A DNA stretch of 64,000 nt from Methylosinus sp. LW4 (GCF_000379125.1 NZ_KB900626.1:2118667-2182666), one strand, 5' to 3'; numbered from the stretch's first letter, positions 10,153-20,524 are shown. The notes: generated by a model from the sequence alone, not told the origin. Numbers and translations are program-made.

Positions 10153-11364
10153 TCACGGCATGACGATGGGCTTGCCGCGCGGGAATTTGGCGATGGTCGC
10201 CTCGTCTATGTTCAAATGCTGGGCGACCATGGCCGGCGGCGTATGGGTGAGCCAGTCGGTGAGCGACACGTCGCGGAAATGCGCGGCGCGGAACACCTCG
10301 AGAAACTGCAGCTCCGTATCGCCGACATTCTGCACGTAATGCCCATGGGCGCGCTTAACATAGCCGATGTCGCCAGCGTGGAAATCCTGTGTCACCGCCT
10401 TCGGCCCGGCGTCGAACAGCGTCATGCGGCCATGGCCTTTGATCCAATATTGCCATTCGTCGCCATTGGGATGCCAATGCATCTCGCGCAGCGCGCCGGG
10501 CGCGAGCGTGACCAGCGCCGCCGCTATGGTGGAGGAGACCTTGAAATTATCGCTGTCGGCGACGCGCACCTCGCCGCCCTTGGTCTTTTTGGCGGCGGCG
10601 CTGCCCTTCAGCGAGAAAGTGTAGGGATAGGGCGGCGCCCCCTCCCCTTGCGCCGATGAGGCCTGATCCGCGGCCAAGGGACCGGGAACCTCGCCTTGAA
10701 AAATATAGAGCTGATTGAGCGGGATATTGGCGAAGGTCTCGGCCGGCAGGCCGAAATTCGCGGCGAGAATCTCCGGCGGCGTGTGGGCGATCCAGTCGGT
10801 CACGAGCAGAGTGTTGTATTCGGTCGCCTTGCCGTCGTCGAAGCAGAGCAGGAACTCGCAGCCGTCCGGCCCCAGCCCCTGTAGCGAATGCGGCTGGCCG
10901 GCGGGGAAATACCAAATGTCCCCCTCCTTCACATCGGAGACATAGGCGCGGCCCTGATCGTCGAGCACGGTGATGCGGCAGGAGCCATAGGAGACATAGC
11001 CCCATTCGGCGGCGAGGTGCCAATGCATCTCCCTTATGCCGCCGGCGGTGAGGCGCATATCGACGCCGGAAATCTCCTCGGCGATGGCGAAATCATATTG
11101 CGTCACCTGCCGCGCCCAGCCGCCGTTCTGCACGCGCTTCGGCGCATTGTTGAACGACGCCCAGAACATGGGCATGTCGCTGACGTCGGTGGGCGGCGGA
11201 AACTGCGCCGAAGGAAACTGCCCGCCGATCGCCTCGCTGCGCGGGCCGGGATCGGTGAGGCTGGCTTTGTTTCGCGCATTGATCGCGCCCTGCGGCGGAA
11301 GATCGGGATTGCCGAAAGAGGGGGTCGGACGCGCGGCGGTCTCGCGCTTCTTTGCAGTGGCCAT
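10153..11364 (-). CDS. oxdC: Bicupin oxalate decarboxylase-like protein
   Basis: Predicted Mn-dependent bicupin that would convert oxalate to formate and CO2. The 403-residue product has two cupin domains (about residues 60-205 and 245-390). Each shows the metal-binding signature: GGIREMHWHLAAEWGYV in the first and LREMHWHPNGDEWQYW in the second, followed by the second motif with its His (FPAGQPHSLQGLG; VKRAHGHYVQNVG). No signal peptide is visible. Whether it decarboxylates or oxidises oxalate depends on a flexible lid that cannot be assigned by eye. Formate as product would suit a C1-using or autotrophic host, but that is inference. It stands alone with no oxalyl-CoA genes nearby. Confidence 0.85.
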   Translation of the reverse strand: MATAKKRETAARPTPSFGNPDLPPQGAINARNKASLTDPGPRSEAIGGQFPSAQFPPPTDVSDMPMFWASFNNAPKRVQNGGWARQVTQYDFAIAEEISGVDMRLTAGGIREMHWHLAAEWGYVSYGSCRITVLDDQGRAYVSDVKEGDIWYFPAGQPHSLQGLGPDGCEFLLCFDDGKATEYNTLLVTDWIAHTPPEILAANFGLPAETFANIPLNQLYIFQGEVPGPLAADQASSAQGEGAPPYPYTFSLKGSAAAKKTKGGEVRVADSDNFKVSSTIAAALVTLAPGALREMHWHPNGDEWQYWIKGHGRMTLFDAGPKAVTQDFHAGDIGYVKRAHGHYVQNVGDTELQFLEVFRAAHFRDVSLTDWLTHTPPAMVAQHLNIDEATIAKFPRGKPIVMP

Positions 11365-11578
11365 TTGCTTCTTTCTCCGAGGGAAAAGGGGAGGCGACCG
11401 CCTCTGTCAGATTGCGCCGCCAGCGCGAGGGTCAACCGCAGGGAAAAGCGCGGGATCGCTAAAATCCGAGCGTTCGAATTGGCGAGTGGGCAAAAGGCGC
11501 GCGCGCATTCTCGGCCTCGATGGCGAGGCGCTCCGTAGCGGCGGGCTGCGGCGCTCCACGCCGGCTTCGGGGGTTCGC

Positions 11579-12190
11579 GTGGCCTATTTTCTCATTCGCG
11601 TCTTGAGTCCGCTCGCTCTGGCGCTCATCGTCTGCAGCGCCTCGGCCGCACGCGCGGAGGTCCCGCGCGCGAGCTTCGTCGTCACCGGCGAGCCCACCTC
11701 CATCCCCTATGGCTGGATGGATTTTTGCGGCCGCCAGCCGCAGGAATGCCAGCAAACGGCCCTGCCCGCCGCCGATCTCGACCTCTCGCGCGAAACCTGG
11801 GCGCGGCTGAACGAGATCAATCGCGCCGTCAACGCCGCGATACAGCCGCTCTCCAATCTCGAGCATTGGGGCACGATGGCCGATCATTGGGATTATCCCA
11901 CCGACGGCAAGGGCGACTGCAAGATCTACGCGCTGCAGAAGCGCCGGCTGCTGATGGAAATGGGCTTTCCGCGCCAGGCGCTGCTGATGACCATCGTGCG
12001 CGACAAGAACGACCAGGGCCATGCGATTCTGACGGCGCGCACCAATCGCGGCGACTTCGTGCTGGACAATCTCGCCGACGAGGTGAAGCCATGGGACGCG
12101 ACCGGCTATCGCTTCGTGAAGCGCCAGTCGCAGCAAGACCCGAATGTGTGGGTGACGATAGAGACCCGCCGGCGCATCGGCGCGCGATAA
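11579..12190 (+). CDS. Exported transglutaminase-like cysteine peptidase (BTLCP/DUF920 family)
   Basis: Predicted periplasmic protein of 203 residues from a GTG start at 11579 (GGGGG ten bases before), beginning with a signal peptide that ends ASAARAE. The mature part carries the conserved SWDH-like opening NLEHWGTMADHWDYP and the papain-like catalytic elements: Cys in GKGDCKIYAL, His in QGHAILT, Asp in FVLDNLAD. In other bacteria (LapG) members of the family cleave large adhesins under c-di-GMP control; no LapD- or adhesin-like neighbour occurs here, so the substrate is unknown. An upstream start would add 180 residues with no homology, and was rejected. Confidence 0.85.
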   Translation: MAYFLIRVLSPLALALIVCSASAARAEVPRASFVVTGEPTSIPYGWMDFCGRQPQECQQTALPAADLDLSRETWARLNEINRAVNAAIQPLSNLEHWGTMADHWDYPTDGKGDCKIYALQKRRLLMEMGFPRQALLMTIVRDKNDQGHAILTARTNRGDFVLDNLADEVKPWDATGYRFVKRQSQQDPNVWVTIETRRRIGAR

Positions 12191-12200
12191 CGCGCCCTAT

Positions 12201-12370
12201 CCTTCTCCCACTCGTGGGAGAAGGTGGCCCTCGCGTCAGCGAGGGTCGGATGAGGGTCCGCGCAGGCGCCTCTGTTCTTCGACGTTAAGCGGCGGTCATT
12301 CCGCTGACGAGCTCGGCCCCTCATCCGACCCGACTACGTCGGGCCACCTTCTCCCGCAGGCGGGAGAAGG
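12201..12370. repeat. Inverted pair of REP elements (family A)
   Basis: Two copies of one element of about 58 bases, in opposite orientation, at 12201-12260 and 12316-12370. Each has two hairpins: CCTTCTCCC/GGGAGAAGG, then a GC-rich stem, and ends GTCGGATGAGGG. Together they form a BIME-like doublet between two convergent genes. A half copy recurs at 43203-43228. Confidence 0.8.
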
Positions 12371-12382
12371 AGCGCGCCCTAC

Positions 12383-12579
12383 CTAAATAGAAATCACATC
12401 CCGATAAATTTCCGCGAGCGGCACGCTCACGCCGATCGCCGGCAGATCCCGCCGATCAGCTCCCACTTTTCATTCGCGGGCTTGTCGGCGAGAAGCTCCT
12501 CAAAATCGTCGAGGGACATATGCTCATATTGCGACGAGGGGCGGCTCACGGGCTTTTCTCCGGGCGTATAGTCTAGCAT
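12383..12579 (-). pseudogene. Decayed Uma2-family (DUF820) endonuclease gene with internal deletion
   Basis: From the ATG at 12579 the frame reads like a Uma2-family N-terminus (SQYEHMSLDDFEELLADKP, then NEKWELIGG). It then jumps, with a frame change, into DLPAIGVSVPLAEIYRDV-ISI and a stop at 12383, which matches the usual C-terminal end of the same family (LP-x-IGV-x-PLAEIY). About 120 central residues, including the PD-(D/E)XK active site, are gone. This is a remnant left by an internal deletion next to a REP pair. Family assignment rests on recognition of the two ends. Confidence 0.7.
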
Positions 12580-12621
12580 AACGCGGCAGCCCGCGCATCG
12601 ACGCAATCGGAGCCCGATTCT

Positions 12622-13665
<1,044 letters not shown>

Positions 13666-13674
13666 GGCGAGCGC

Positions 13675-13798
13675 GCCCCCTCCCCGGCCCTCCCCCGATG
13701 CGCGGGAGAGGGAGCAGACGCCGCGCTTCATGGAGATTTCGCGCAATATCTGCCGCTTCCCTCTCCCGCGTCAGCGGAGGAGGGTGAGGGAGGGGGCT
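13675..13798. repeat. Inverted pair of REP elements (family B)
   Basis: Copies at about 13675-13720 and 13753-13798 in opposite orientation, each with the core GCGGGAGAGGGA preceded by CCCTCCC-rich sequence. They fill the convergent gap between ruvB and the next gene on the minus strand. Confidence 0.75.
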
Positions 13799-13817
13799 CT
13801 TCCCCAAAGCTTCTCCT

Positions 13818-14507
13818 TCACTCCCGCACGGCCGCCGCGTCGAAATCCAGCAGCTCGCTCGTATAGGTCTCGCGCACTTCCGAGATCGGCTTGCCATCGC
13901 CGCCATGCACGATGGCGCGATGCTCGAACAGCGCGTGCGGCGGATCGAGGTCCGCTTTCTTCGGCCGCTCGCGCATGAGCGTCTCGCGCGTCTCGCCCTC
14001 CCAGCCGGCCGGCAGCGGCGACCAGCGCATCTCCGCCGAGAATGTGCGGCGGAACGGACGCAGCGGCGCGATCACCTTGCCGAAGGGCGCGTCGCTCGTC
14101 TCCAGCGCGCGGTTCATCTCCGCCGTGAGGCGCGAAGGCACATACCAATTATCGGCTTCCGAAAGCGTATGCGCGCCGCAGCGCAGCGCCACGCGGCGAT
14201 ATTTCACCGGCTCCTCGGCTCCGACGGCCAATCGCTCGCGCTGCTCGGCGCTCGGCGCGGCGACGGCGCCCGACGCGACTTGGGCGACGATCTTCGGCTC
14301 CGCGGCCATGTGATGGTCGGCGCACCATTTCTCCAGCACCAAAGTCGCGCTGCGCCCGGCGAGCAGCTCCGCGTTCAGCGTCTCGATCAGCGCCAGCGCC
14401 TCGAGACGGCCGACGAAATCATCCGGCCAGGGCGCGCGCGCCGACGCCGGCGCCGCCGACAGAAAAGCGAGCCCCGCGAAAGCCGCTCGTCTCATCTTCG
14501 CTCGCAT
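13818..14507 (-). CDS. Exported protein with chorismate-lyase (UbiC-like) fold
   Basis: A 229-residue protein with a signal peptide (MRRAAFAGLAFLSAAPASARA). The mature part resembles the chorismate lyase/UTRA fold: LSEADNWYVPSRLT, MNRALETSDAPFGKVI, and RRVALRCG, followed by a late HRAIVHGGDGKPISEVRETY. UbiC itself removes pyruvate from chorismate in the cytoplasm to make 4-hydroxybenzoate, so a periplasmic member must bind something else or act differently. I recall similar hypothetical proteins in Rhizobiales. The ATG at 14507 has GGAGGAG at good spacing and gives a proper signal peptide. Divergent from the protease gene. Confidence 0.6.
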   Translation of the reverse strand: MRAKMRRAAFAGLAFLSAAPASARAPWPDDFVGRLEALALIETLNAELLAGRSATLVLEKWCADHHMAAEPKIVAQVASGAVAAPSAEQRERLAVGAEEPVKYRRVALRCGAHTLSEADNWYVPSRLTAEMNRALETSDAPFGKVIAPLRPFRRTFSAEMRWSPLPAGWEGETRETLMRERPKKADLDPPHALFEHRAIVHGGDGKPISEVRETYTSELLDFDAAAVRE

Positions 14508-14726
14508 CACAGCGCTCCTCCGCCTCGTCTCGATGTGAATAGCGCAAGCGCCCGCCCCTGTCGCGCGCCGCAGACGGCGGCGATTTCGCGGCGGCCGCGC
14601 CCGCGCGTGGCGACTCTGTGACGCTTCGAAGGTATTCCGGCGAAGTCCGTGTTTTTGCTTACTGCCAAGCTTGTGAACTGCAAGGGCCTCGCATAGTCCT
14701 AATCGCGAACGAGACAAGAGGACGCG

Positions 14727-15683
14727 ATGAAGAACGTCGAATATCGTCTTTTCGCGGCCGCCCTTTGCTTGGCGGCTGCGCCATTTGCCACCTCCACCGC
14801 GGAAGCCGGCGTCACCCAGCAGGTGAAATTCTCGGCTGCCGCGCGGCTGGAGCCGACGAAAGTGCTGGTGCTCGGCTCCGAGCATCGCGTCAACGCCGAG
14901 CAATACGCCGCGCGTCAAAAGCTCGACGCCGGCGCGCTGAAGCAGTCGCACGCCGCCTCCGGGCTCATCCAATGCGGCCGCGCGCATGGCGCCGGGCAGC
15001 TGACGCTCTCCAACAATGTCATCACCACTGCGGCGCATGTCTTCTTCGACGAACGCGGCGCCAAGCGCGCGCGCGTCTGCCAATTCGTCACCGAGGTGGA
15101 TGGCAAGAAGCGTCGCATCGCCGTGGATATGTCGTCGATCGTCGCCGGCTCGGCCAAGCCCTACGCCGTCAAGGCGATCAACGACTGGGCGGTGGCGCGG
15201 CTCGCGCAGCCGCTGGACGATGTGAAGCCATATGAGCTCGCCGACCAGCTCGCCGTCGAGCAGACGGTGGAGTTCGTCTCGCGCGGCCATTCCGATTGGC
15301 GCGACGCCGAGACAATGTCCTTCGAGGCCTGCCGCCTACGCGCGCAGACCAATCAGCTGAAGGGCGGCGCGCGCGAGTTCGCCTTCGATTGCGGCACGGG
15401 CGACGGCGCCTCCGGCGGCGCGGTTCTGGCGGGCGAGCAGCGCGCCAAGCTCGGCGCCATTCTGGTCGGCTGGCGCAGCAATGACCCCTCGCGCATCGGG
15501 CCTTATTCGACGACGAATTACAATTTCGTCGTGTCGGTCGAAGGCGCCTTCCGCGAGGCGGTGCTCGCCGCCGCCGGCAATGGAACGCTGCCGGCCACCG
15601 CCAGCGCGACGCCCGCCGGCGAGAAGGCCGAGGCCGACAAGGCCGCGGACAGCGAGCAGCGCCGCTCCGCCGGCCGCGACTGA
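14727..15683 (+). CDS. Exported trypsin-like serine protease
   Basis: A 318-residue secreted or periplasmic protein of the chymotrypsin (S1) fold. A signal peptide (ALCLAAAPFATSTAEAG) precedes a domain with all three catalytic residues in order: His in NVITTAAHVFFD, Asp in AINDWAVARL and Ser in GTGDGASGGAVL. Paired cysteines flank the domain. The last 40 residues are Ala/Glu/Lys-rich and probably disordered. There is no PDZ domain, so it is not DegP-like. It lies alone; substrate unknown. A purine-rich AAGAGG precedes the ATG. Confidence 0.85.
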   Translation: MKNVEYRLFAAALCLAAAPFATSTAEAGVTQQVKFSAAARLEPTKVLVLGSEHRVNAEQYAARQKLDAGALKQSHAASGLIQCGRAHGAGQLTLSNNVITTAAHVFFDERGAKRARVCQFVTEVDGKKRRIAVDMSSIVAGSAKPYAVKAINDWAVARLAQPLDDVKPYELADQLAVEQTVEFVSRGHSDWRDAETMSFEACRLRAQTNQLKGGAREFAFDCGTGDGASGGAVLAGEQRAKLGAILVGWRSNDPSRIGPYSTTNYNFVVSVEGAFREAVLAAAGNGTLPATASATPAGEKAEADKAADSEQRRSAGRD

Positions 15684-15691
15684 CGAACGGC

Positions 15692-15773
15692 CGTCATCGC
15701 GAGGAGCGCAGCGACGAAGCGATCCAGGGGCCGCCCAACGATTCTGGATTGCTTCGCTTCGCTCGCAATGACG
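15692..15773. repeat. Inverted REP pair (family D)
   Basis: CGTCATCGCGAGGAGCGCAG on the left mirrors CTTCGCTCGCAATGACG on the right, with CGAAGCGATCCAG / CTGGATTGCTTCG inside. This is the widespread alphaproteobacterial motif that reads GTCATTGCGAGC...GCAATCCAG. It lies between convergent genes. Confidence 0.8.
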
Positions 15774-15808
15774 AGCCCCGAGTAGATGAAAAACGCCCGG
15801 CGTCGCTC

Positions 15809-17233
15809 TCAGCGGCCGCCGGGCGTTTCGATTCCGCCCCCGATGCCGCCCCACGAATCCTTCACCGCCTCGAAATGCGCGGAAGCGTCATAGGCGGCGA
15901 CGGAAAGGCCGAGCTGCTGGGCCGAGAGGCGCCCCATCGCCGCCAGCACCGCATAGGAGGCGACGACGCGGTCGCGCTGCGCGACCACCAGCGCCAGCCG
16001 CGCGCCGAGCAGCTCCTGCTGCGCGTTCAAAATCTCCAGTGTGGTGCGCTTGCCGGCCTTGGCCTCCTCGCGCACGCCCTCGAGCGCGCGCTCGGCGGCG
16101 GCGATCTGCGCGCTGGCGGCGGCGATCTGCGCTTTGGCGGCCTGCAACCCTCCCCAATTGGCGCGGGTCAGCGCCATCAGCTCGGCGCGCGCGGCGTCGA
16201 CATCGAATTTCTTCTGCCCCGCCGTCTCTTTCGCCTGGCGCAGCCGCGCCGAGGTCCCGCCGCCCGAATAGATCGGCACCGACAGCTTGCCGAGCAGCTG
16301 CGCGCCGACGGCGCGATTGCCGCGGCCGTCGATATCGGACTCGGTGTAGACCTTGCCGACCATGGAGAGGCTCGGCAGAAAATCGCTCTCGATCACCCTT
16401 ATGTCGAGATCGGCGGTCTCGGCGTCATGCTGCGCCGCGCGCACCACGGGATGCTCGACGAGCGCGATGCGTTCGGCCGCCTCGCGCGTCTTCGGCAGCA
16501 GGCGATCGATCGGCTCGGCCGGCGCGAGGCGCTTCGCCTCCGCGCCCATGATCTGCGCATAGCGCGCGAGGCCGGCGTCGAGCTCGGCGCGCGCCGTCGC
16601 GGCTTGTGAGCGGCCGGCGGAGAGGCGCGCCTCGGCTTGCGCAATATCGGTCGGCGTGATCTCGCCGGCCGTATAGCGCTCCTTGGTCTGGCGCAGCTGC
16701 TCCTCGAGCACGGAGACATGGTTCTGCTGCAAGCGCAGCGCAGCGGTGTCGCGCAGCACGTTCATATAGACGGAGACGGCCTCGAACAGCACCCGCTGCT
16801 CCATGAGCCGCAGCCGCTCGCGTCCCCCATGCACATTGGTCTGCGCAGCGAGCGCGGCGTTCTGCGTGCGAAAGCCGTCGAACAAGGGCTGCTCGACGCT
16901 GAGCACGGCGGAACGCGGCGGGCCGCCGCCGCGATTGTTCTGAATGCTCTCGACCCATAGCGGATCGAGGTAATTGCCATTGTCGTATTCGAAGGACTTC
17001 TGCACCGAGCGGCGCCGCTCGACGCCGAGAAAGGCGTCCGTCCTCACGTTGGGACGAAATTGCGCGAGCGCGCGCGGCACATTCTCGTCATTGGCGCGCT
17101 GTCCCGCGCGCGCGGAATTGATGGTCGGATTGAGCTCATAGGCGCGCGCCAGCGCGCTAGCGAGCGTTTCCGCCGAAGCGGCGGCCGGCGTCAGCAGCGC
17201 GAGCCCCAGAGCGAAGACAGAAACGCCTCTCAT
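15809..17233 (-). CDS. TolC-family outer-membrane efflux channel
   Basis: Outer-membrane exit duct of a tripartite RND pump, 474 residues. A signal peptide (LGLALLTPAAASAET) is followed by two repeated OEP domains with long amphipathic helices: ALARAYELNPTINSARAGQ near the start and RANWGGLQAAKAQIAAASAQ late, and the TolC hallmark GKRTTLEILNAQQELLGAR. Its start overlaps the CzcA-like gene's stop by 4 bases, making it the last gene of the operon. Sequence style is closest to TolC/OprM type I channels rather than CusC, but function is set by the context. Confidence 0.92.
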   Translation of the reverse strand: MRGVSVFALGLALLTPAAASAETLASALARAYELNPTINSARAGQRANDENVPRALAQFRPNVRTDAFLGVERRRSVQKSFEYDNGNYLDPLWVESIQNNRGGGPPRSAVLSVEQPLFDGFRTQNAALAAQTNVHGGRERLRLMEQRVLFEAVSVYMNVLRDTAALRLQQNHVSVLEEQLRQTKERYTAGEITPTDIAQAEARLSAGRSQAATARAELDAGLARYAQIMGAEAKRLAPAEPIDRLLPKTREAAERIALVEHPVVRAAQHDAETADLDIRVIESDFLPSLSMVGKVYTESDIDGRGNRAVGAQLLGKLSVPIYSGGGTSARLRQAKETAGQKKFDVDAARAELMALTRANWGGLQAAKAQIAAASAQIAAAERALEGVREEAKAGKRTTLEILNAQQELLGARLALVVAQRDRVVASYAVLAAMGRLSAQQLGLSVAAYDASAHFEAVKDSWGGIGGGIETPGGR

Positions 17234-20200
17234 GCGTCGGCGCCTCGCGGCTCGGCGACGACATCCTCCTCCGCCGCGACGACCGCCTCATCGCGGCCGA
17301 ACAGCGCATAGAGCGCCGGCAGCACGAAGAGCGTGAGCACCGTCGCGCTGACCAGACCACCGATGACGACCGTCGCAATGGGCTTCTGCACTTCCGCGCC
17401 AGTCCCTGTGGCGAAGGCCATGGGCAGAAAGCCGAGCGAGGCGACGAGCGCGGTCATGGCGACAGGACGCAGGCGCGTCATGGCGCCTTCGACAATGGCC
17501 TCGCGCGGCGCGCGGCCCTGCTGCACCAGCTGCAGAATATAGCTGCGCATCACGAGGCCATTGAGCACGGCGACGCCGGAGAGCGCGATGAAACCGACAG
17601 CCGCGGAGACCGACATGGGCATTCCGCGCAGCCAGAGCGCGGCGACGCCGCCGGACAGCGCCAAAGGCACGGCGCTGAACACGATGAGCGCATCGCGCGC
17701 CGAGCCCAGCGCCGAATAGAGCAAGAGGAAGATGAGGAAAAAGCACAGCGGCACGACGAGCACGAGCTTTTGCCGCGCGGCGGCGAGATTCTCGAACTGT
17801 CCACCCCAGGAGAGCCAATCGCCGGGAGCCAGCGTGACTCTCGCTCTCACCCTGTCCTGCGCGTCGGCGACGACGGAGGCGATGTCGCGGCCGCGCACAT
17901 TGGCGGTGACGACGACGCGGCGCTTGCCATTCTCGCGCGAGATCTGGTTCGGCCCTTCATGAAAGGAGAAGGAGGCGACCTGCTTCAGCGGCACGGTGCG
18001 CGTCTGCCCCGTGTCATGTCCGCGCACGGAGACGGGAAGATTTTCCAGCGCGCGAATGTCGTGACGCAATTCGTCCTTCAGACGCACGATGATGGGAAAG
18101 CGCCGATCGCCCTCGAAGACGACGCCGGCGCGCTGGCCGCCGACAGCGGCGCCGATGACGTCCTGCACTTCCGCGACGCTGAGGCCGAGATGCGCGATCT
18201 CGGTCTTGTCGATCTTGATCTCGAGGAAGGGCAGGCCCGCGATCTGCTCGACCTTCACATCCTCGGCGCCGGAGACGCCGCGCAGCACGCCGGCGATCTG
18301 CTCCGCCTCCTTGGCCATGGAGTCGAATTCTTCGCCGAACACTTTCACCGCTATGTCGCCGCGCACGCCGGCCAGCAGCTCGTTGAAGCGCAGCTGTATC
18401 GGCTGCGAGAACTCATAGAGATTGCCGGGAAGCTCGGAGACCTTCGCGCCGATGCGGCGGATCAGATCCTCCTTGGGAAGCTTGGGATCGGCCCAGGCCT
18501 CGCGCGGCTTCAAGAAAATATAGGTGTCGGTGAGATTGGGCGGCATGGGGTCGGTCGCCGCCTCCGCCGTGCCGGTCTTGGAGAAGACATAGTCGACCTC
18601 GGGCGCGCGATGAATGGCGTTCTCGACCTCGTTCTGCATCGCCTGCGACTGGGTGAGCGAGGCGCTCGGAATGCGGCCCGCCTGCATGGCGAGGTTTTTC
18701 TCGTCGAGCGTCGGGATGAACTCCTGCCCGAGGCGCGAGGCGAGCAGCAGCGCCAGCAGAAACGCGCCCGCGCCTATGGCGATGGGCCGGCGCGGCGCCG
18801 CAATGGCGCTCTGCAAGCGCGGCAGATAGGCGCGCTTCAATGAAGCGATGAACCTGTTCTCGCTCTCCTCTATGCGGCCGGAGACGAGAATGGCGATCAT
18901 CGCCGGCACGAAGGTGAGCGAGAGAATGAAGGCCGCGGCGAGCGCCAATATCACCGTCAGCGCCATGGGGTGGAACATCTTGCCTTCGACGCCGGAGAAG
19001 GACAGCAGAGGCACATAGACGAGAATGATGATCGCCTGCCCATAGACGGTGGGGCGGATCATCTCCACGGCGGAGGCGATGACCGTCTGCAGCCGATCCT
19101 CGAGCGAGAGCGCGCGGCCGAGCGCATGGCGCCGCTCGAAGAGATGACGCAGGCTGTTCTCGGCGATGATCACCGCGCCATCGGCGATGAGGCCGAAATC
19201 CAGCGCGCCCATGCTCATGAGATTGGCGCTGATGCGGCCATAGACCATGCCGGTGGCGAGCAGCAGCATGGTGATGGGAATGACCAGCGCCGTGATGAGC
19301 GCCGCGCGGAAATTGCCGAGCAGCAGAAACAGCACGATGATGACCAGCAGCGCGCCCTCGGCGAGATTGGAGGCGACCGTCCGTATGGTCGCGTCGACGA
19401 GCACAGTGCGGTCGAGGATCGTCTTCGCCTCTATCCCCGGCGGCAGCGAGGCGCGAATGACGTCGAGCTTGGCGCCGACGGCGGCGGAGACCGAGCGGCT
19501 ATTGCCGCCGATCAGCATCAGCGCCGTGCCGATGACGACCTCCTCGCCATCCATGCTAGCGCTGCCGACGCGCATCTCGCGGCCGACGCCGACCTCGGCA
19601 ATGTCCTTCACGCGCAAAGGCACGCCATTGCGCGTCGAGACGACGACGCGCTCTATATCGTCCATCGTCTCCAGACGGCCGCCGCTGCGCACCACATAGC
19701 CTTCGCCATTGCGCTCGATATAGCCGGCGCCGCGGCTCTGATTATTGCGCTCGAGCGCGGTGGCGACATCGGCGAAGGAGAGGCCGAGCGAATAGAGCTT
19801 CATCGCATCCGGCCGCACGTCGAACTGCTTCACGAAGCCGCCGAGCGAATCGATGCTGGCGATATTGGGCACCACTTTGAGCTGCGGCTTGACGATCCAA
19901 TCCTGCACGGTGCGCAGATAGGCCGAGCGCTCGAGCTCGCTGCGCAGGAGCTGTCCGTCCGGCGTCAGATAGGTCCCGTCATTCTGCCAGCCCGGCTCGC
20001 CGTCCAGATATTTGCGGCCCGGCGTCTTCGGCGCATAGCGGATCGCCCACATATAGATTTCGCTGAGGCCGGTCGCGATCGGCCCCATGCGCGCCTCGAC
20101 GCCGACCGGGAAATTCTCCTTCGCTTCCGCGAGCCGCTCGTTCACCTGCTGGCGCGCGAAATAAATGTCGAGCTTCTCGGCGAAGACGGCCGTCACCTGC

Positions 20201-20472
20201 GAGAAGCCGTTGCGCGAGAGCGAGCGCGTATATTCGAGGCCGGGAATGCCGGCGATCGCATTCTCTATGGGGAAGGTGATCTGCTTCTCGACCTCGGTCG
20301 GCGACAACGCCGGCGCGATGGCGTTGATCTGCACCTGATTATTGGTGATGTCCGGCACGGCGTCGATCGGCAGGCGATCGAGCGAGGCGGCGCCGATGAG
20401 GCAGGCGAGCAGAGTCAGCAGCGCGATGAGCCAGCGCTGGCGGACCGAAAAGGCGATGCAACGCTCGATCAT
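17230..20472 (-). CDS. czcA: Heavy-metal efflux RND pump, CzcA-like inner-membrane protein
   Basis: Inner-membrane proton/metal antiporter of the HME-RND family, 1080 residues with 12 predicted helices and two large periplasmic loops. The N-terminus MIERCIAFSVRQRWLIALLT and PIDAVPDITNNQVQI are typical. The helix-4 motif DFGLIADGAVIIAEN (about residues 423-437) keeps the two Asp and the Glu found in CzcA-type pumps for Zn, Co, Cd or Ni, unlike the Cu/Ag pump CusA. Metal choice is inferred from this motif alone. It lies between the adaptor and channel genes; no sensor-regulator pair or metalloregulator is adjacent. Confidence 0.95.
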   Translation of the reverse strand: MIERCIAFSVRQRWLIALLTLLACLIGAASLDRLPIDAVPDITNNQVQINAIAPALSPTEVEKQITFPIENAIAGIPGLEYTRSLSRNGFSQVTAVFAEKLDIYFARQQVNERLAEAKENFPVGVEARMGPIATGLSEIYMWAIRYAPKTPGRKYLDGEPGWQNDGTYLTPDGQLLRSELERSAYLRTVQDWIVKPQLKVVPNIASIDSLGGFVKQFDVRPDAMKLYSLGLSFADVATALERNNQSRGAGYIERNGEGYVVRSGGRLETMDDIERVVVSTRNGVPLRVKDIAEVGVGREMRVGSASMDGEEVVIGTALMLIGGNSRSVSAAVGAKLDVIRASLPPGIEAKTILDRTVLVDATIRTVASNLAEGALLVIIVLFLLLGNFRAALITALVIPITMLLLATGMVYGRISANLMSMGALDFGLIADGAVIIAENSLRHLFERRHALGRALSLEDRLQTVIASAVEMIRPTVYGQAIIILVYVPLLSFSGVEGKMFHPMALTVILALAAAFILSLTFVPAMIAILVSGRIEESENRFIASLKRAYLPRLQSAIAAPRRPIAIGAGAFLLALLLASRLGQEFIPTLDEKNLAMQAGRIPSASLTQSQAMQNEVENAIHRAPEVDYVFSKTGTAEAATDPMPPNLTDTYIFLKPREAWADPKLPKEDLIRRIGAKVSELPGNLYEFSQPIQLRFNELLAGVRGDIAVKVFGEEFDSMAKEAEQIAGVLRGVSGAEDVKVEQIAGLPFLEIKIDKTEIAHLGLSVAEVQDVIGAAVGGQRAGVVFEGDRRFPIIVRLKDELRHDIRALENLPVSVRGHDTGQTRTVPLKQVASFSFHEGPNQISRENGKRRVVVTANVRGRDIASVVADAQDRVRARVTLAPGDWLSWGGQFENLAAARQKLVLVVPLCFFLIFLLLYSALGSARDALIVFSAVPLALSGGVAALWLRGMPMSVSAAVGFIALSGVAVLNGLVMRSYILQLVQQGRAPREAIVEGAMTRLRPVAMTALVASLGFLPMAFATGTGAEVQKPIATVVIGGLVSATVLTLFVLPALYALFGRDEAVVAAEEDVVAEPRGADA

Positions 20473-20524
20473 CTATTGTCACACATTTCCCGTCGCGCGC
20501 CGCCGTCATCGACGAGGCGGGCGG

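Noticed and set aside
15749..16609. Long plus-strand open frame (286 codons) antisense to the TolC-like gene, and similar long frames opposite apbC, czcA, rarA, uvrC and others
   Set aside because: GC-rich DNA leaves antisense frames open. The products are Arg/Ala/His-rich with no domains, while the other strand encodes recognisable proteins.
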